Assembly: GCF_012935695.1 (NCBI RefSeq)
Contig: NZ_CP052859.1
Span: forward strand, 4,381,001 to 4,445,000
DNA: 64,000 nt
Direction: 5' to 3'
DNA from: Pseudomonas sp. ADAK18
GTDB lineage: Bacteria; Pseudomonadota; Gammaproteobacteria; Pseudomonadales; Pseudomonadaceae
The translations under genes and the position numbers were made by a program. Shown here piece after piece: positions 28,932-40,728 of the stretch. The notes under the pieces were generated by a model. The model saw only the letters and a program-made list of their open reading frames with translations. It did no database searches and was not told the origin of the DNA. Position 1 is the stretch's first letter, and each line of letters begins with the position of its first letter.

Positions 28932-30113
28932 TCACCGCTCGATCAGCGCAATGCGCTTGTTGTACCAGTTCATCAGCAGCGAAATGCTGATGCTGATCGC
29001 CAGGTACACGCTCATGGTGATGGCAATGACTTCGATGGCCTGGCCGGTCTGGTTGAGCACCGTGCCGGCAAACAGCGAAACCATTTCCGGGTAACCGATA
29101 CCGGCAGCCAGGGACGAGTTTTTCGCCAGGTTCAGGTATTGGCTGGTCAGTGGCGGAATGATCACCCGCAGAGCCTGCGGGATGATGACCTTGCGCAGCG
29201 TCGGCCCCGGGCGCAGGCCCAGGGAGCGAGCGGCTTCGGTCTGGCCGTGGCTGACGGACTTGATGCCCGAGCGTACGATCTCGGCGATAAATGCTGCGGT
29301 GTACACGGTCAAGGCCAGGGTCAACGCCAGCAGTTCGGGAATCAGTACCCAGCCGCCGACAAAGTTGAAACCTTTGAGTTCCGGCATTTCCCAGTGCACC
29401 GGCACGCCAAACACCAGCGTTGTCAGTGCAGGAATCACCAGCAGCAACGCCAGGCCCGCCCAGAATTTGTGGAACGGTACGCCGGTGGCTTCGAAACGCT
29501 TGTTGGCCCAGCGAGTCATCAGCACGATGGCACCGACTGCGACCGCAACACTAATCCAGAAAGGCCAGAAACCGTCAGCGGCAATCGCTGCCGGCATGTT
29601 CAGGCCACGGCTGCTGACAAAGAACGTATCCCCCAGGTTATGGGCCGCGCGCGGCCCCGGCATGGTCAGGAACACCGCGAAGTACCAGAACAGGATTTGC
29701 AGCAGCGGTGGAATGTTGCGGAACACTTCCACGTAGACCGTCGCCAGCTTGCTGATGATCCAGTTCGGTGACAGCCGCGCCACGCCGACGATGAAGCCGA
29801 GGATGGTCGCCAGGACCACGCCGATCACAGTCACCAGCAAGGTGTTGAGCAGGCCGATCACAAAGACCCGGGCATAACTGTCCGATTCGGTGTAGTCGAT
29901 CAGATGCTGAGCGATGCCGAAACCGGCACTGCGCTCAAGGAAGTCGAAACCCGAGGTAATGCCCCGGTGTTGAAGGTTGGTTTGCGTGTTGTTGAACAGG
30001 TACCAGCCCAACGAGACCACCGCCACAATGGTGATGATCTGGAATAGCCACGCACGCACTTTTGGATCGCTGAAGCTGAGCTTCTGCTTTGGTGCGCCGA
30101 TTTGAGTTTGCAT
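28932..30113 (-). CDS. aapQ: General L-amino acid ABC transporter permease AapQ
   Basis: The 393-residue permease is the partner of AapM. The family marker RLSPNWIISKLATVYVEVFR is present, along with the EAA-type loop QTEAARSLGLRPGPTLRKVI. The large insert between the N-terminal helices and core domain is normal for AapQ. It is separated from aapJ by 72 bp holding a hairpin that may set the ratio of binding protein to permease. Confidence 0.93.
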   Translation of the reverse strand: MQTQIGAPKQKLSFSDPKVRAWLFQIITIVAVVSLGWYLFNNTQTNLQHRGITSGFDFLERSAGFGIAQHLIDYTESDSYARVFVIGLLNTLLVTVIGVVLATILGFIVGVARLSPNWIISKLATVYVEVFRNIPPLLQILFWYFAVFLTMPGPRAAHNLGDTFFVSSRGLNMPAAIAADGFWPFWISVAVAVGAIVLMTRWANKRFEATGVPFHKFWAGLALLLVIPALTTLVFGVPVHWEMPELKGFNFVGGWVLIPELLALTLALTVYTAAFIAEIVRSGIKSVSHGQTEAARSLGLRPGPTLRKVIIPQALRVIIPPLTSQYLNLAKNSSLAAGIGYPEMVSLFAGTVLNQTGQAIEVIAITMSVYLAISISISLLMNWYNKRIALIER

Positions 30114-30142
30114 GGAGTGCCCCAGAAAGAATGGTACAGAAC

Positions 30143-30171
30143 ATCACCCGGCGGTTGGCCCACCGGGTGAT
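30143..30171 (-). terminator. Intra-operon hairpin aapJ-aapQ
   Basis: Perfect 9-bp stem ATCACCCGG / CCGGGTGAT around an 11-nt loop in the 72-bp spacer, without a T-run. Such stems commonly stabilise the upstream binding-protein mRNA or partly attenuate the downstream genes. Confidence 0.6.
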
Positions 30172-30185
30172 AGAACCATCAGCGA

Positions 30186-31214
30186 TCAGCGCACAGGGGG
30201 TGCGTATTGAATGCCGCCGTTGTTCCACAGGGCGTTCAGGCCACGGTCGATTTCCAGCGGAGTGCTTTTGCCGAGGTTTTTCTCGAACACTTCACCGTAG
30301 TTACCGACTTGCTTGACGATCTGTACGACCCAGTCTTTGCGTACTTTCAGGTCCTTGCCGTATTCACCGTCAGCGCCCAGCAGACGAGCAACGTCCGGAT
30401 TCTTGGTGGACTTGGCTTCGGCTTCAACGTTTTTCGAGGTCACGCCTGCTTCTTCAGCGTTAAGCATCGCGAACAGGGTCCACTTGACGATGCTGAACCA
30501 CTCTTCGTCGCCACGGCGAACCACTGGGCCCAAGGGCTCCTTGGAAATGGTTTCCGGCAGTACGACGTAGTCTTTTGGCGAGGCCAGCTTGCTGCGCTGT
30601 GCGTAGAGCTGGGACTTGTCAGAGGTCAGCACGTCGCAACGACCGGATTCCAGCGACTTGGCGCTTTCGTCGGAAGTATCGAAGGTGATCGGGGTGTATT
30701 TCAGGTTGTTGGCGCGGAAGAAGTCGGAGACGTTCAACTCGGTGGTGGTACCGGCCTGGATGCAGATGGTTGCACCGTCCAGTTCCTTGGCACTTTTCAC
30801 GCCCAGCTTGTTATTGACCAGAAAGCCAACGCCGTCGTAATAGGTCACGCCGGTGAACACCAGGCCCATGCCCGCATCGCGAGAGCTGGTCCAGGTGGAG
30901 TTACGCGACAACACGTCAACTTCGCCAGACTGAAGCGCGGTGAAACGCTCCTTGGCATTCAACTGGCTGAATTTGACCTTGGTGGCGTCGCCAAAAACGG
31001 CAGCTGCTACGGCACGGCACACATCAGCGTCGATCCCGAGGATCTTGCCGCTGGCATCCGGCACCGAGAAGCCCGGCAAACCGTCGCTCACGCCACACTG
31101 CACGAAGCCTTTCTTCTGCACGGCATCCAGGGTAGCGCCGGCTTGGGCGAAACCACTGACACCCAATACGGCGGCCGCGCAAACGATGGCCAGGGTGGAT
31201 TTCAATACCTTCAT
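30186..31214 (-). CDS. aapJ: General L-amino acid ABC transporter substrate-binding protein AapJ
   Basis: The 342-residue periplasmic binding protein has a signal peptide ending GFAQA. It shows the family-3 solute-binding pattern (GILGIDADVCRAVAAAVFGD-like region; LNAKERFTALQSGEVDVLSR) and the C-terminal WNNGGIQYAPPVR typical of AapJ/BztA. It is the first gene of aapJQMP, with a candidate sigma-54 promoter upstream. In pseudomonads this transporter class takes up Glu/Asp/Gln/Asn and related amino acids. Confidence 0.94.
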   Translation of the reverse strand: MKVLKSTLAIVCAAAVLGVSGFAQAGATLDAVQKKGFVQCGVSDGLPGFSVPDASGKILGIDADVCRAVAAAVFGDATKVKFSQLNAKERFTALQSGEVDVLSRNSTWTSSRDAGMGLVFTGVTYYDGVGFLVNNKLGVKSAKELDGATICIQAGTTTELNVSDFFRANNLKYTPITFDTSDESAKSLESGRCDVLTSDKSQLYAQRSKLASPKDYVVLPETISKEPLGPVVRRGDEEWFSIVKWTLFAMLNAEEAGVTSKNVEAEAKSTKNPDVARLLGADGEYGKDLKVRKDWVVQIVKQVGNYGEVFEKNLGKSTPLEIDRGLNALWNNGGIQYAPPVR

Positions 31215-32216
<1,002 letters not shown>

Positions 32217-32312
32217 AAAACGGACATTGTGTAGCCGCATGACCAACGCACTACGCCGCGCCCGATTCTTGCATTACACTGGCCGGCGTACATTCCTTAA
32301 CCAATTGATGAG

Positions 32313-33788
32313 ATGACCGTGCTCAAAGCACTCAAGAAGATGTTCGGTAAAAGCGAGGCTGAGCCGCTCGCCCCTGTTCCCAGCGCTCCTGTCCACGCCC
32401 ATGGCAGCCGCAATGACGGTAAACAGCCTGGCCGGACCGCACCTGTTGCCTCGCCAAAAAAGCCGCCGGAGCCTCAACCTGCACCGGTAGAAGTTGCTGA
32501 AGAACAGCCTGCAGAACCTGCGCGCCAGGAAAAACCTCGCCGCGAACGCGCACCGAAACCGGTGGTCATTCCCTGGAAACTGGAAGACTTCGCTGTCGAA
32601 CCCCAGGAAGGCAAGACCCGCTTTCACGATTTCAAACTCGCCCCGGAATTGATGCACGCCATCCAGGACCTGGGTTTTCCGTACTGCACACCGATCCAGG
32701 CACAAGTGCTGGGCTTCACCCTGGCGGGCAAAGACGCCATTGGTCGCGCCCAAACCGGCACCGGCAAGACGGCCGCGTTCCTGATTTCGATCATCACCCA
32801 ACTGCTGCAAACCCCGCCGCCCAAAGAGCGCTACATGGGTGAGCCACGTGCGCTGATCATCGCCCCGACCCGCGAGCTGGTAGTGCAGATTGCCAAGGAC
32901 GCCGCCGACCTGACCAAGTACACCGGCCTCAACGTGATGACGTTCGTCGGTGGCATGGACTTCGACAAACAGCTCAAGCACCTGGAAGCGCGGCACTGCG
33001 ACATCCTGGTCGCCACACCGGGCCGTTTGCTGGACTTCAACCAACGCGGCGACGTGCACCTGGATATGGTCGAAGTGATGGTGCTGGACGAAGCCGACCG
33101 CATGCTCGACATGGGCTTCATCCCGCAAGTGCGTCAGATCATTCGCCAGACTCCGCCGAAAAACGAACGTCAGACCCTGCTGTTCTCTGCGACCTTCACC
33201 GAAGACGTGATGAACCTCGCCAAGCAATGGACGACCGACCCATCCATCGTCGAGATCGAAGCACTGAACGTTGCAAGCGAAAACGTCGAACAACACATCT
33301 ACGCCGTGGCCGGTGCCGACAAGTACAAACTGCTCTACAACCTGGTCAACGATAACGGTTGGGAGCGGGTCATGGTATTCGCCAACCGCAAGGACGAAGT
33401 GCGCCGCATCGAAGAGCGCCTGGTGCGCGATGGCGTCAACGCCGCGCAACTGTCCGGCGACGTACCGCAGCACAAACGGATCAAGACCCTGGAAGGTTTC
33501 CGCGAAGGCAAGATTCGCGTGCTGGTGGCCACCGATGTGGCCGGCCGTGGGATTCATATCGACGGCATCAGCCACGTGATCAACTTCACCCTGCCGGAAG
33601 TGCCGGACGACTACGTACACCGCATTGGCCGTACCGGCCGTGCCGGTGCTGCCGGGGTGTCCATCAGCTTTGCCGGCGAAGATGATTCGTACCAGTTGCC
33701 GTCGATCGAGACATTGCTGGGTCGCAAGATCAGTTGTGAAACCCCGCCGACGCATTTGTTGCGCCCAGTGGAGCGCAAACGCCCTTAA
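32313..33788 (+). CDS. rhlB: DEAD-box RNA helicase RhlB
   Basis: The 491-residue ATP-dependent RNA helicase is of the RNA degradosome type. It has a Pro/Glu/Lys-rich disordered N-terminus (about residues 10-85), a Q-motif region (CTPIQAQ), Walker [13 protein letters not shown] box [16 protein letters not shown] motif LLFSATF and motif [12 protein letters not shown]. The C-terminus is short. rhlB next to a D-arginine dehydrogenase gene is the known pseudomonad neighbourhood. The start follows a GATG context. Confidence 0.93.
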   Translation: MTVLKALKKMFGKSEAEPLAPVPSAPVHAHGSRNDGKQPGRTAPVASPKKPPEPQPAPVEVAEEQPAEPARQEKPRRERAPKPVVIPWKLEDFAVEPQEGKTRFHDFKLAPELMHAIQDLGFPYCTPIQAQVLGFTLAGKDAIGRAQTGTGKTAAFLISIITQLLQTPPPKERYMGEPRALIIAPTRELVVQIAKDAADLTKYTGLNVMTFVGGMDFDKQLKHLEARHCDILVATPGRLLDFNQRGDVHLDMVEVMVLDEADRMLDMGFIPQVRQIIRQTPPKNERQTLLFSATFTEDVMNLAKQWTTDPSIVEIEALNVASENVEQHIYAVAGADKYKLLYNLVNDNGWERVMVFANRKDEVRRIEERLVRDGVNAAQLSGDVPQHKRIKTLEGFREGKIRVLVATDVAGRGIHIDGISHVINFTLPEVPDDYVHRIGRTGRAGAAGVSISFAGEDDSYQLPSIETLLGRKISCETPPTHLLRPVERKRP

Positions 33789-33805
33789 GTGGGAATGCAA
33801 TAAGC

Positions 33806-35080
<1,275 letters not shown>

Positions 35081-35138
35081 GCCAACACATAACCCATGTG
35101 GAGCGGCGGTGCGACGATTCGACTTGCTCGCGAAAGCA

Positions 35139-35245
35139 GTTGTAGCCGCTGCCGAGGTACGAGGCTGCGATGCGTGTCCGTAGGACCGCCCCAGGGGCCG
35201 CTACGCAGCCCATCGCAGCCTCGTACCTCGGCAGCGGCTACAACT
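35139..35245. repeat. Inverted repeat nested in an older REP relic
   Basis: Arms TGTAGCCGCTGCCGAGGTAC ... and exact complement, about 34 nt each. Outside it, the degenerate flanks TGTGGAGCGGCGG ... TTGCTCGCGAA (left) and TTCGCAGGCAAGCCTGCTG (right) look like an older GTGGGAGCGGGCTTGCTCGC pair. Confidence 0.8.
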
Positions 35246-35295
35246 CCATTCGCAGGCAAGCCTGCTGCCATTTTTTGAGACGTGTGCCGAAGGGA

Positions 35296-35745
35296 TTATT
35301 TCCAGCGATCAGCCGCCGCATGATCACTGTCCCGCCCTTCCACCCAGCGTGGCCCGTCGGTAGTGTTTTCCTTCTTCCAGAACGGCGCCCGGGTTTTCAA
35401 GTAATCCATCACAAATGCACAAGCGTCAAACGCCGCCTGACGATGGGCACTGGCTGCCGCAACGAACACGATGGGCTCGCCGGGCTCCAGGGCACCGATG
35501 CGGTGCAGCACTTCGAGCTTGAGCAACGGCCAGCGTTGCTCGGCTTCGACGGCGATCTTGGCCAGAGCCTTTTCGGTCATGCCCGGGTAATGCTCAAGAA
35601 ACATCCCCGCCACATCGAGACCATCATTGAAGTCGCGCACGTAGCCGACAAAACTCACCACCGCGCCCACGCCCACATTGGCCGCATGCATGGCGTTGAC
35701 TTCGGCACCGGGATCAAAGGCTTGAACCTGCACACGAATAGCCAT
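35296..35745 (-). CDS. moaE: Molybdopterin synthase catalytic subunit MoaE
   Basis: The 149-residue large subunit of MPT synthase converts cPMP to molybdopterin using MoaD thiocarboxylate sulfur. It has AVVSFVGYVRD, LEHYPGMTEKAL, HRIGALEPGE and the lysine-bearing active-site segment LKTRAPFWKKE. It is last of the moaC-moaD-moaE operon, 2 bp after moaD. The length is normal. Confidence 0.96.
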   Translation of the reverse strand: MAIRVQVQAFDPGAEVNAMHAANVGVGAVVSFVGYVRDFNDGLDVAGMFLEHYPGMTEKALAKIAVEAEQRWPLLKLEVLHRIGALEPGEPIVFVAAASAHRQAAFDACAFVMDYLKTRAPFWKKENTTDGPRWVEGRDSDHAAADRWK

Positions 35746-35747
35746 GT

Positions 35748-35990
35748 TCAGCCTCCTGTCACTGGTGGAAAAAAGGCCACTTCGTCACCGTCCGTGAGCG
35801 GCTCGTCGAGGGCGCAAAGTTCCTCATTGCGGGCGCACATCAAGCCCGTTTCGTTGAGGACTTCAAAGCCGGGATCCGCCGCCAATGTCTGGCGCACAGC
35901 CTCGACCGTGGCGAAGTCGCCTTCGACCTCCAGCGAGTCCAGGTCCACGGCTTCACGGTAACGGGCAAAAAACAGCACCGTGATACTCAT
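35748..35990 (-). CDS. moaD: Molybdopterin synthase sulfur carrier subunit MoaD
   Basis: The 80-residue ubiquitin-fold protein has the essential C-terminal Gly-Gly (FFPPVTGG) that is adenylated and thiocarboxylated by MoeB. It starts [17 protein letters not shown]. Its ATG overlaps the moaC stop (ATGA), indicating coupling. Confidence 0.96.
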   Translation of the reverse strand: MSITVLFFARYREAVDLDSLEVEGDFATVEAVRQTLAADPGFEVLNETGLMCARNEELCALDEPLTDGDEVAFFPPVTGG

Positions 35991-36460
35991 TGTTCATCCG
36001 CCTTGAAATGTCCGCTCTTGCCGCCCAGTTTTTCCAACAGCCGAATGTTTTCGATGGTCATGCCACGGTCCACAGCCTTGCACATGTCATAGATCGTCAG
36101 CGCGGCAACACTGGCCGCCGTCAACGCTTCCATCTCTACACCGGTCTGCCCGGAGAGCTTGCAGCGGGCGACGATATGCACGGCATCCACACCGTCCGCA
36201 CTGAGCTCAACCTTGACGCCCGTTAGCATCAGCGGGTGGCACAGGGGGATCAGGTCGCTGGTCTTTTTCGCCGCCTGGATCCCGGCAATTCGGGCCACAG
36301 CAAATACGTCGCCCTTGGGATGGGCACCGTCGACAATCATTTTCAGGGTTTCGGGCAGCATGCGCACCCGCGCTTCGGCCACCGCTTCACGGAACGTCAC
36401 GGCTTTTTCAGTGACGTCGACCATGTGGGCGCGACCTTGGGAATCGAGATGAGTCAGCAC
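35987..36460 (-). CDS. moaC: Cyclic pyranopterin monophosphate synthase MoaC
   Basis: The 157-residue enzyme acts with MoaA in the first molybdenum-cofactor step. The start is taken as the GTG at 36460 ([21 protein letters not shown]), preceded by CAGGAG at ideal distance; the longer open frame to 36487 would put the start inside that region. Conserved [12 protein letters not shown] and [20 protein letters not shown] are visible. It is first in moaCDE; moaA and moaB are not in the window. Confidence 0.94.
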   Translation of the reverse strand: MLTHLDSQGRAHMVDVTEKAVTFREAVAEARVRMLPETLKMIVDGAHPKGDVFAVARIAGIQAAKKTSDLIPLCHPLMLTGVKVELSADGVDAVHIVARCKLSGQTGVEMEALTAASVAALTIYDMCKAVDRGMTIENIRLLEKLGGKSGHFKADEQ

Positions 36461-36550
36461 AGGGATACTCCTGATCAGGAGCCGCAATTGTAAACCCGTG
36501 GGTCAATTTTGCGCAGGGCTGTTTATCCAACAAAGAAAGGGGCGCACTGA

Positions 36551-36656
36551 CCTGTAGCCGCTGCCGAGGCACAAGGCTGCGATGCGGGCCGCAGAACCGC
36601 CGCAAAGGGCCGCTACGCGATCCATCGCAGCCTCGTGCCTCGGCAGCGGCTACAGG
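36551..36656. repeat. Inverted repeat, CTGTAGCCGCTGCCGAGG type
   Basis: Arms of about 33 nt carrying CTGTAGCCGCTGCCGAGGCA and complement, in the same family as 35139-35245. It lies just after the stop of the autotransporter gene and may aid termination between it and moaC. Confidence 0.88.
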
Positions 36657-36668
36657 GTTCAGCAAAGA

Positions 36669-39600
36669 TCAGAAGCGGAAGGTGAATCCGGCATTGATCC
36701 CATTGTCGTTGCCACGGTTGGACAGCAAACCGCTGTAGTTCAAGGACACCAGGGTGTCCTTGGTCAGGGCCATTTCCGCGCTGGCCTTGATGATCGCGCC
36801 GTCGCGGGCTACTGGCACGCTATTGACCGCAAAGGCGTTGTCGCTGCCGGTGAATTTCAGCGAGGCCTCACGATCGGTATCGCCGAACTGGTGTGCCCAG
36901 CCCAACTCGCCGCGCAAGGTCACCGCCGACGTGCTGCTGACCGGCAGTTGGGTGTGAGCCCTCAGACCCAGGGTGGAGAGCGTCGCGTCCTGGCTTTGCT
37001 TGCTGGCATGCAAGGCTGCGGCGCCGCCTTTCTCCTTGAACGAGTCGCTCTGGTAGTTCAGGTAAGTCAGGTTGGCAAAGGGTTCGAACGCGGCCCATTG
37101 GGTGTAACCGATCTCGGCAAACACTTGATCGGTACGTGCGCTGTAGTCCGCTCGTTCATGGTCCGACTGGTTGGCGTAAACCACGCGCCGCGAGGTGTCC
37201 AGACGGTGCCAGGTAGTAGCGCCGCCCAAGCGCAGGGCAATTGCGTCAAAGCGTTTGCCGCCGTAGATCGACAGGTGATAGTTGTCGCTGTCCGCCGAGG
37301 CAGAGGACTCGCCATTGAGGTGGCTCTGGGTGTAACCGGTGGCTGCGCCCACGCGCCAGCCGTCGCCTACATCCGTGTCCAGGCCCAACAGCACACCGCT
37401 GGTGGACGAGGTGTAGCCGCTGGCATTGTTGTCACCACTGACGTTACTGCGCCCGCCCAGCAGTTGCACCCAACCACCGTTGTCGCGGGTATCGATCTGT
37501 GCGCTGGAATCCAGCGCCTGAGCTTGTTGCAGACGGCCGTTGACCGCTTCACGAATGTAGCGGCTGTCGGCCATTTGCGCCGCCGCCACGTCCGAGTGCA
37601 GTTGCCCCGACAGCTGCTTGAACGCGTCCCGCGCCTGGGCTGCCGAGTCAGACGCCAAAAGGCTTTCGTAAACCGGGTTGCCGGCGCCCAATGTATCGGC
37701 CACCGCCGCCACGGCACGTTCGTTACGGGTTTGCGCGACACTGGCGAACGTCGTCTGGTTGCGCGCCACCGCCAGGGTCAGCTGGTTCGGCTGGTAGTTC
37801 AGTTGGGTGCCAATGAACAGGTAGTTGGGCGAGATGGCCGCAAACTGGCCATTGATGCCCTGGCTGGCGCTGAGGATGTTGAACTGCTGCCCCAGCAGGC
37901 TGCGGGCCTCGGTGGCGGACAACAGATTGGGGCTGTTCTCCAGAGACACCGTCACGACACCGCCGTTAAGGGTAGCGACGCCCGTGCTCTGGATCTTGTC
38001 GCTTTGCCCGTTAGGACCGACTTCAACGGCATAGACTGAACCTGGATTGAAGGTGACATTGCCGGTGTTCAGCGTGCCGATCGAATGACCCGGCGCGACG
38101 CTACCTCCGCTGTTGACGGTCAAGGTGCCGACCGTACCGTTACCGGCCAGTATGCCGCCCTGAGTGGTCACTACGCCGTTATCCACGTTACGCGTGCCCA
38201 CAGAGCTGCCATCCACCGTCACGGCAGAGGTCAGAGAGCCGTCCACCGACAGCTTACCGCCGCGCACCCAGGTGCTGCCCGAGTAAGTGTTCTTGCCTTC
38301 GAGGACCAATTCGCCGTCACCCGACTTGGCCAGGCTGCCGACATAGGTGCCGCCGGTGAGCAAATCCTTGCCTCGTGTCAGGGTCGCCTGCTCCCGTGCC
38401 GCACCAATCTCGTACTGGAACTGATCATCTGCCGAAGCATTGGCCGGCAAGCCATTAAGCCAACCTTTTTGCTGTTTGGTGGCGGTCCAGGTCGCCTGCT
38501 CAGTGGTGTCTTCTACACGACGGGCACGAATGGCTTCGTCGGAAATAGGGTTGGCCCAGATGTCCCGGGTGCCGGTGGGCAATGCCACAGCCACCGAGCC
38601 AAGGAATTGCCCCGGGCCCTGCATGGCTTTTTGCAGGTTGGGCAAGCCCCAGCCGCTGACCACACCCGGCACTTGCGGCGTGCCAGGCGCAGCATCGTGT
38701 ACCGGTTGCAGGTTGTCATAGGTTCGGCCACCGGTCAGGTTGCCAACAGGCGTGTCCGGGCCGTCCGGTGCCTGCAGGTTGGAGGTGGTCAGCAATACAT
38801 CGCGGGCCTGGGTGGCAGTCATGTAGGGGAAGCGCTGGATCACCAGGGCCAGTGCCCCGGAAACGCTTGGCGCAGCGGCTGACGTGCCGTTGGCGTTGGG
38901 GATGATCTCACCTTCGGGCCCGGTAGACGGGATACCCGAAACACCCATCACGCACCACCACTTCGACGTGCCGCAGCGGTTGTACACCTGGGCGCTGGTC
39001 TCGTCATAACCGGTGATCGACAGCCATTTGGATTCGATATCAGGCTTGAAGAACGGCAGGTTGGCGTTGGTATCTGGGTTGGCGCCGTGGCTGTCGTTAC
39101 CCGCCGAGATGATCTGGATAAAGGTGTTTTGCCGCCCGGCGTCGGCCATGGCGTCCATCCAGGTCTTTTGCCCGGCGTGCGCCTTGTCCCAGAACGGGCG
39201 GTAAGCGGCCGTCATGTCGCGCAAATTATCCGCTGCGCTATCGCCGACGTTGCCGAAGTGGTTCTCCACGTCGTTGCGCGAGTTCTGCCCCCAGCTCTGG
39301 TTGACAATCGAGACGTTCTTCGCGGCCAGGGCGTTGTAGCTGGCCATGAACGCGTTGTAGTCGAGGTCGTTGGAGCCCTGGAAGCGGTTGTCATCGGTGC
39401 CGCCGGTGTTGGCGACAAATACGTTGGCGTCGAAGGCAATGCCGTGCATACCGGTGCCGTTGCGGCTGGCGCCCAACACGCCGGACATTTCCGTGCCATG
39501 CCCATCGTTGATGACCGGGTCGTATTCACCGGAAATGCTGAAGTGCTCGCCCTTCTGAAACTCGCCATCCGGAGTGTCGTGGAGGTAGCGAGGGTGGGTA

Positions 39601-40406
39601 GCGTAGTACTCGCCGGTGGAAGTCACCGCCTGCACACGGTCCTGGCCCTGGGCATTCTTGCCCTGGAACTCGAAGTGTTCGGTCAGGATGCCTGAGTCCA
39701 ACACGCCGACGTTCACCCCCTTGCCGGTCATGCCCAGGGCATAGGCGTAATACGCGTTGGTACGATCCAGACCGGAGTTGACCTGGGCTTCCGGGGTCTT
39801 CCAGGTTTGCGCGTTGGCACTCCAGTCACGGGTGGCGGCGGCCCAGGAAAGGCCAGCGTTCAATTGCCCGTTCAGGTTGCTGCTCACACCCGGCTCCACG
39901 TAGGTGTAGGGCTTGACGGCCGGCAGGTTGGCGATGATCGCTTTGGAAAAATCGAGAATATTGGTGGTGTAGCGACCGCTGTTGCTGAATAGCCGGCTGC
40001 GGTAGTAATCCAGGCGCGATGCATAGTCCAACGGCCGCTTGGTGTCGCCGAGCATGGCGCCGATGGTCAGGTTTTCTGGCTGCAATTCGTAGTTTTGCTT
40101 GAGGGCCGAATCGAACTTGCCCGACTGGGCGGCGAAGTCCTTGGCGGCCAGATCCACGATATCTGAATAGGCAAACCGCAGGTTCTTGTAGACATCGGTG
40201 TCGGGGGCAAAGGATGAAACGGCTTTCCTGAAGGCCGACTCCAGCACCTGAGAGGTGTAAGGATTGCTGTCGTCTGCCCAGGCCATTGGCCCTTGGCCCA
40301 GCCATAAGGCCAACCCGAGTGCGATGGGGGTCAGGGGTATCGATGTGAGACGGGTAGCGCGTTTGCGTTTTTGAGACAGAGTGAAACCATTACCTGCTGC
40401 GTCCAT
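36669..40406 (-). CDS. Subtilisin-family (S8) serine protease autotransporter
   Basis: A 1245-residue type V secreted protease. The long basic signal region (SQKRKRATRL then hydrophobic IALGLALWLGQG) ends near AWA. The N-terminal subtilisin domain has catalytic Asp237 (VGVLDSGI), His303 (INDGHGTEMSGV) and Ser509 (NGTSAAAPSVSG). A passenger-associated beta-helical repeat follows (GDGELVLEGKNTYSGSTWVR). A C-terminal beta-barrel (about residues 970-1245) ends in GFTFRF, the terminal Phe expected for BAM recognition. The architecture resembles P. aeruginosa EprS and Serratia-type serine proteases. The substrate is unknown. Confidence 0.92.
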   Translation of the reverse strand: MDAAGNGFTLSQKRKRATRLTSIPLTPIALGLALWLGQGPMAWADDSNPYTSQVLESAFRKAVSSFAPDTDVYKNLRFAYSDIVDLAAKDFAAQSGKFDSALKQNYELQPENLTIGAMLGDTKRPLDYASRLDYYRSRLFSNSGRYTTNILDFSKAIIANLPAVKPYTYVEPGVSSNLNGQLNAGLSWAAATRDWSANAQTWKTPEAQVNSGLDRTNAYYAYALGMTGKGVNVGVLDSGILTEHFEFQGKNAQGQDRVQAVTSTGEYYATHPRYLHDTPDGEFQKGEHFSISGEYDPVINDGHGTEMSGVLGASRNGTGMHGIAFDANVFVANTGGTDDNRFQGSNDLDYNAFMASYNALAAKNVSIVNQSWGQNSRNDVENHFGNVGDSAADNLRDMTAAYRPFWDKAHAGQKTWMDAMADAGRQNTFIQIISAGNDSHGANPDTNANLPFFKPDIESKWLSITGYDETSAQVYNRCGTSKWWCVMGVSGIPSTGPEGEIIPNANGTSAAAPSVSGALALVIQRFPYMTATQARDVLLTTSNLQAPDGPDTPVGNLTGGRTYDNLQPVHDAAPGTPQVPGVVSGWGLPNLQKAMQGPGQFLGSVAVALPTGTRDIWANPISDEAIRARRVEDTTEQATWTATKQQKGWLNGLPANASADDQFQYEIGAAREQATLTRGKDLLTGGTYVGSLAKSGDGELVLEGKNTYSGSTWVRGGKLSVDGSLTSAVTVDGSSVGTRNVDNGVVTTQGGILAGNGTVGTLTVNSGGSVAPGHSIGTLNTGNVTFNPGSVYAVEVGPNGQSDKIQSTGVATLNGGVVTVSLENSPNLLSATEARSLLGQQFNILSASQGINGQFAAISPNYLFIGTQLNYQPNQLTLAVARNQTTFASVAQTRNERAVAAVADTLGAGNPVYESLLASDSAAQARDAFKQLSGQLHSDVAAAQMADSRYIREAVNGRLQQAQALDSSAQIDTRDNGGWVQLLGGRSNVSGDNNASGYTSSTSGVLLGLDTDVGDGWRVGAATGYTQSHLNGESSASADSDNYHLSIYGGKRFDAIALRLGGATTWHRLDTSRRVVYANQSDHERADYSARTDQVFAEIGYTQWAAFEPFANLTYLNYQSDSFKEKGGAAALHASKQSQDATLSTLGLRAHTQLPVSSTSAVTLRGELGWAHQFGDTDREASLKFTGSDNAFAVNSVPVARDGAIIKASAEMALTKDTLVSLNYSGLLSNRGNDNGINAGFTFRF

Positions 40407-40659
40407 TTTCCTTTCCCTTTGGATATGTGCGTCATCAATGAGCGATGTATCGGGCTTTTTGTAATAGGCAGGATCACGTTGAAGGCCAACGATGGGACTT
40501 CAAAACGTCGTCGAATCAGTGAGGTAGTTTTCCGACGGGGTCACGTTTGGTTTTTATTTTGGGTGCGGCTTTTTAAAGCGACAAAAAATGTAACAAAATA
40601 AATACAAAGACCACAAGCACCCGTGACCCGTAAAACACCGACAAATCTCGCGCAAAACA
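40407..40659. promoter_or_regulatory. Upstream region of the autotransporter gene
   Basis: About 250 bp, markedly AT-rich between 40540 and 40620 (minus-strand TTTGTTACATTTTTTGTCGC area). It is likely the promoter of the protease gene, and no gene is seen here. Confidence 0.4.
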
Positions 40660-40698
40660 AAAACCCCGGACTTCGCGAGAAATCCGGGGTGTTTTGTG
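40655..40698 (-). terminator. Terminator of phoH-like gene
   Basis: CCCCGGACTT ... AATCCGGGG hairpin. On the minus strand it is followed by TTTTTGTTTTG, about 30 bp after the phoH stop. It separates phoH from the autotransporter promoter. Confidence 0.88.
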
Positions 40699-40728
40699 GC
40701 ATTTAGCCACTAACTGCCGCGAGGATGG

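Noticed and set aside
27755..28990. 411-codon frame antisense to aapM
   Set aside because: The minus-strand permease is clear; the shadow is Gln/His/Arg-rich without fold signature.
32274..33800. 508-codon frame antisense to rhlB
   Set aside because: DEAD-box helicase motifs fix the plus strand as coding.
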